Shown one piece after another: positions 61,216 through 64,000 of a stretch of DNA of 64,000 bases. The notes under the pieces were generated by a model that saw nothing but the letters and a program-made list of their open reading frames with translations, was not told where the DNA came from and made no database searches. The translations under genes were made by a program, and so were the position numbers. Every line of letters starts with the position of its first letter. Within the stretch, counting starts at the first letter, position 1. Origin of the DNA: Verrucomicrobiota bacterium (GTDB lineage: Bacteria > Verrucomicrobiota > Verrucomicrobiia > JADLBR01); NCBI GenBank assembly GCA_029560585.1, contig JAKQKQ010000038.1:23254-87253 (forward strand). Reading direction: 5' to 3'.

Positions 61216-62147
61216 GTGCGGTCCTCGTGGGTCAGTTCCACGAATACGTCTTCCAGGGTGGCGCGGTGCCGGGTGAGTTCGCGGAGCGGCCATCCCTTGG
61301 CGGCGATGGCCGCATGGACGGCCTCGCGGAGATCTTCGCCACGTTTTGAGAAGATCTCCGCGACGCTCCAGCCAGCCTCGTCCCTGATCGTGACCTCTTC
61401 TATCTGGGCCAAGGTTTTCAGCGCGGCGGAAAGCTCTTCGGCGGGGGCCCTGACGACGGCGCGGACGGCGCCGCCGTTGTGGAGTTTCCGGGTGAGGTTC
61501 TCGGGAGAATCCGATGCCTCGATCCGGCCCTTGTTGATTATGAGGACCCGGCTGCAGGTCATCTCGACTTCCGGGAGGATGTGGGTGGACAGGAGGATCG
61601 TGTGGCGGCGGCCGAGGGATCGGATGAGCTCGCGGACCTGGCGGATCTGGTTGGGGTCCAGGCCGATGGTCGGTTCGTCGAGGATGAGCAATTCCGGGTC
61701 ATGGACCATGGAGTCGGCGAGGCCTACCCTTTGGCGGAAGCCCTTGGACAGGGTGCCGATGATTTTGCCGGCGACGTCCTCGAGCCCGCAGAGCTCGCAG
61801 ACTTCCGAGACGCGCTGTCGCACGGCGGTGCCGCGCACGCCCTTGAGCTGGGCCCTGTAGGCGAGGAATTCGCGGACGCGCAACTCGGGGTAAAGGGGGA
61901 CGACCTCGGGCATGTAGCCTATGCGGCGACGGACATCGAGGGAGTGGGAGAAGACGTCGAAACCGGCGATGCGGACGCGGCCGGATGTCGGGGGCATATA
62001 GCCGGCGAGGATGCGCATCGTGGTGGTCTTGCCCGCGCCGTTGGGGCCGAGAAAGCCGACGATCTCCCCTTTCCGGACATGAAAGGAGATGCCGCGGAGC
62101 GCGTGGACGCCCGCGAAACGCTTGACGAGATCTTCGGCCACGATCAT
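61212..62147 (-). CDS. ABC transporter ATP-binding protein
   Basis: 311 residues. Walker A GPNGAGKTTTMRIL, Q-loop region, signature LSKGFRQRVGLA, Walker B LLILDEPTIGLDP, H-loop ILLSTHILPEV. The C-terminal 90 residues form the extra domain of the CcmA/NatA-like exporters. Leads the operon of ATPase, permease, GldG-like, DUF4340 and AsmA-like genes. Confidence 0.94.
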   Translation of the reverse strand: MIVAEDLVKRFAGVHALRGISFHVRKGEIVGFLGPNGAGKTTTMRILAGYMPPTSGRVRIAGFDVFSHSLDVRRRIGYMPEVVPLYPELRVREFLAYRAQLKGVRGTAVRQRVSEVCELCGLEDVAGKIIGTLSKGFRQRVGLADSMVHDPELLILDEPTIGLDPNQIRQVRELIRSLGRRHTILLSTHILPEVEMTCSRVLIINKGRIEASDSPENLTRKLHNGGAVRAVVRAPAEELSAALKTLAQIEEVTIRDEAGWSVAEIFSKRGEDLREAVHAAIAAKGWPLRELTRHRATLEDVFVELTHEDRT

Positions 62148-62338
62148 CGCAACTCCGATCAGATCAAACAGTTTTCGCCCGTGTCAAGGCGGATCGGGTC
62201 GGCCTTGGCGGAGGTTTCGCGTGCGATCCCCGTGGTGGCCGACATTTCGTCGGGCGGGGGGAGGTCTCATGGGCCGATCGTGTTGCAGACATGTTCTTGC
62301 TCTTGGGGGCGAATGCAGTTACATGATGCCCTAGGGTT

Positions 62339-63730
62339 TTGGAACGGGAAACACAATTCACCCGTGCCTTGAGGGAGCCCGTGGCGAAGGGAACGGGCTT
62401 TGGCGAGGCGGCGTTGCAACGGCTTTGGTTTGAACATGCTCTGCCGAGGCATGTGGTTACCTCTGACGGGCAGCGGGCCGAGATCGTTCAAACGGGTTGG
62501 TGGAACCGGGAGGGGGGACCGGATTTTCAAGATGCGGCCGTTCGATTCGGTGGGCGGGTGCTGCGGTCCGGGGACATCGAGCTTCATCTGGATGCGGCGG
62601 ATTGGGAGCGACATGGGCACCACCGGGATCCGGCGTACAACGGGACCGTCCTGCACGTGGCGCTGATGGGGGGCGCGCCGGCGCGGCTCGAGGGCGGTGG
62701 GCTGATCCCGACCGTGGAGCTCGGGCCCCAGCTGCCGGAATCTATCGAGGCTATGCTGGAGCAATTGGGCCCGCGACCGTGGGAGGGGATGGATCGGTCG
62801 GCGCATGCCGGTGCATGCGCGTCGGCGCTCGCGGGGGCCGATGGAACGGCGGTACGGGGCCTATTGATCGAGGCGGGCCGCCATCGGTTATGGCTGAAGG
62901 CGGGCCGGGTGGCGCGGCAGTGGCGTCGCGACGGTTTGATGCAGACGCTCTGGGAATCGCTGGCCGAGGGGCTTGGCTACAGCGAGAACCAGATACCTTT
63001 CAGGCTCCTGGCCCGCAAGGCGCCGGCCCGATTTGTTGGGCGTCTGTCGCCGGTGGATCGCGAGGCGAGGTTGTTCGGCCTGGCGGGGTTTCTGCCGAAG
63101 GTGGAGGTGGCCACATGGGGCGGCGACGGGCGCGATCACGCGGTGGAGCTGTGGCGGCATTGGTGGTCCGTGGCCGGTGCGCCGGATGTGCGACCGGTGC
63201 CCGCGCGCTTGTGGGGCAGGGGACGCTGCCGTCCCGCCAATCACCCCCATCGACGGGTCGCCGCACTCGCCGCCGCCGGCGGCGCGCTAAGCAGGTTGCT
63301 CGCCGCGCTGCGGAAGAAGGACCTCGCTGCGTTCGCATCAGTCCTTTCGGGTTTGCGCCACGGGTACTTCGAGTGCCACGCCGCATTGGGATCGCGGCCG
63401 GCCCCGGCGAGACTGGCCCTGGTCGGGGAATCGCGGATCCTGGATCTGCTCGTTAACGTCGCGGCGCCCTGGATCTTGGCCTCGGGCGCGGATTCCATGA
63501 CATGGACCGAAGGAATTGCTGTCTCGCAATCGAACCGGGTGCTCCGGATCGCCGCCGAGCGATTGTTCGGCGGGGCAGCGCGCGCTTTCCGGCCGAGGTG
63601 CGCGCTGGAACAGCAGGGCCTCCTCCACATCTATCACAGTTTTTGTGCGACGGACGCCACCGATTGCGGGGCCTGCCCCTTGCCGGGCATCACCGCCAAG
63701 TGGCTGGCGGGCCCGATCGAGGGGCGCTAG
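62339..63730 (+). CDS. DUF2851 family protein
   Basis: About 463 residues. The signature QTGWWNREGGPDFQDAAVRF, then SGDIELHLDAADWERHGHH and DPAYNGTVLHVALMG, matches DUF2851, a family mainly in Bacteroidetes, Chlorobi and Verrucomicrobia. The C-terminus has FCATDATDCGACPLPG with several Cys, possibly metal-binding. Function unknown. The start is a TTG at 62339 with a weak Shine-Dalgarno sequence; a GTG at 62381 is an alternative. The TAG stop is in the CTAG that begins the second MITE copy. Confidence 0.85.
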   Translation: MERETQFTRALREPVAKGTGFGEAALQRLWFEHALPRHVVTSDGQRAEIVQTGWWNREGGPDFQDAAVRFGGRVLRSGDIELHLDAADWERHGHHRDPAYNGTVLHVALMGGAPARLEGGGLIPTVELGPQLPESIEAMLEQLGPRPWEGMDRSAHAGACASALAGADGTAVRGLLIEAGRHRLWLKAGRVARQWRRDGLMQTLWESLAEGLGYSENQIPFRLLARKAPARFVGRLSPVDREARLFGLAGFLPKVEVATWGGDGRDHAVELWRHWWSVAGAPDVRPVPARLWGRGRCRPANHPHRRVAALAAAGGALSRLLAALRKKDLAAFASVLSGLRHGYFECHAALGSRPAPARLALVGESRILDLLVNVAAPWILASGADSMTWTEGIAVSQSNRVLRIAAERLFGGAARAFRPRCALEQQGLLHIYHSFCATDATDCGACPLPGITAKWLAGPIEGR

Positions 63731-64000
63731 CCAAAAACTTCGGGCACTGTTCGCGGGCGCGGATCGTGCCCCGACCCAGGATCCGGGCCGGGAGGGCTTT
63801 GGACTGCGGTGGCAGAGTCCGGCAACCGCCGGACGGCGCCACCGCTTTGGCAGCGCGCGAAGCGCGAGCCGGGGCCATAGGCTTCGGCTCCGCCGGGGGC
63901 AAAAGCGGTGTCGCCGCTTCGCTCTGCCACCGCAGTCCATAACGGCCCCGCTCCCAGCAGTTTTACCCTGAATAATCCGGCGCGTGGACGGCTCTGGCCG
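63727..64000 (+). mobile_element. MITE-like element, copy 2 (last base cut by window end)
   Basis: Begins CTAGCCAAAAAC (one change from copy 1) and runs to the window end, where the right repeat reads GGCTCTGGCCG and so differs from copy 1. It keeps the internal arms GGACTGCGGTGGCAGAG and CTCTGCCACCGCAGTCC with other scattered changes. It equals copy 1 in length up to the last base. Orientation and phase to the upstream gene are the same as in copy 1, with TAG of CTAG as stop codon. Confidence 0.85.

Noticed and set aside
1..64000. tRNA, rRNA and prophage genes
   Set aside because: Intergenic regions were read for tRNA-like cloverleaf ends and rRNA sequence, and for integrase or phage structural genes; none was seen.

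Overview
The window is a GC-rich bacterial chromosome segment. No rRNA or tRNA gene was seen, so the lineage is an inference. PEP-CTERM sorting signals, several Tat-exported oxidoreductases of the Gfo/Idh/MocA and aldo-keto type, secreted glycoside hydrolases, a DUF2851 protein and dense dispersed palindromes together suggest the PVC superphylum, most likely Verrucomicrobiota. Gene density is high, many genes overlap by a few bases, and most large ORFs opposite real genes are shadows of GC-rich coding DNA.

Layout. 1-7.5 kb: a plus-strand locus of exported proteins (FAD-dependent oxidoreductase, small secreted protein, GH99-like protein with a C-terminal carbohydrate-binding-like domain, Tat-exported beta-propeller-like protein, PEP-CTERM protein, GH29 alpha-L-fucosidase), probably for polysaccharide breakdown. 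7.5-9.9 kb: a mobile-DNA patch with a frameshifted IS110-family transposase followed by a strongly structured non-coding stretch, then a REP-associated tyrosine transposase (RAYT) bracketed by REP palindromes. 9.9-17.3 kb: Tat aldo/keto reductase, clpS with a DUF2017-like gene, two Tat Gfo/Idh/MocA oxidoreductases around a leuB-like dehydrogenase, and an exported O-methyltransferase. 17.4-24.4 kb: a minus-strand pair of a TPR membrane protein and a three-part phosphodiesterase/TPR/sulfotransferase protein, then two paralogous PEP-CTERM proteins. 24.7-26.6 kb: alr and dgkA. 27.2-34 kb: housekeeping genes alaS-ribBA and cinA-recA. 34-42.6 kb: GYF/AIM24 protein, nagZ, a RelE/ParE-like toxin without a partner, a kinase-HDOD fusion, an L,D-transpeptidase, asd-lysC. 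42.8-54.5 kb: membrane spermidine-synthase-like protein, HAD hydrolase, soluble histidine kinase, rhomboid, UPF0104 protein, msrA, a metallo-beta-lactamase-fold hydrolase, rpoN, aroE and pilD. 54.7-62.1 kb: a five-gene minus-strand operon with a Gld-type ABC transporter, a DUF4340 protein and an AsmA-like protein. 62.3-64 kb: a DUF2851 protein.

The most unusual content is the short repeated DNA. (a) Three elements of 212-234 bp (13231-13459, 22250-22461, 27013-27246) share one plan: a CTAG or TTAG end, a hairpin, AAAACCGCG, a variable core of 107-114 bp, CGCGGTTTT, a hairpin, CTAG. The first and third have the same pair of end hairpins in opposite orientation but unrelated-looking cores; the second has different hairpins. 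(b) A 275-bp MITE-like element occurs at 49269-49543 and again at 63727-64000. It has 12-bp terminal inverted repeats that include CTAG and a 17-bp internal inverted repeat. (c) REP palindromes preceded by GTAG-like tetranucleotides occur at six loci beside a resident RAYT. In four cases the CTAG edge of a class (a) or (b) element, or of a related solo hairpin, supplies the stop codon of the adjacent gene.
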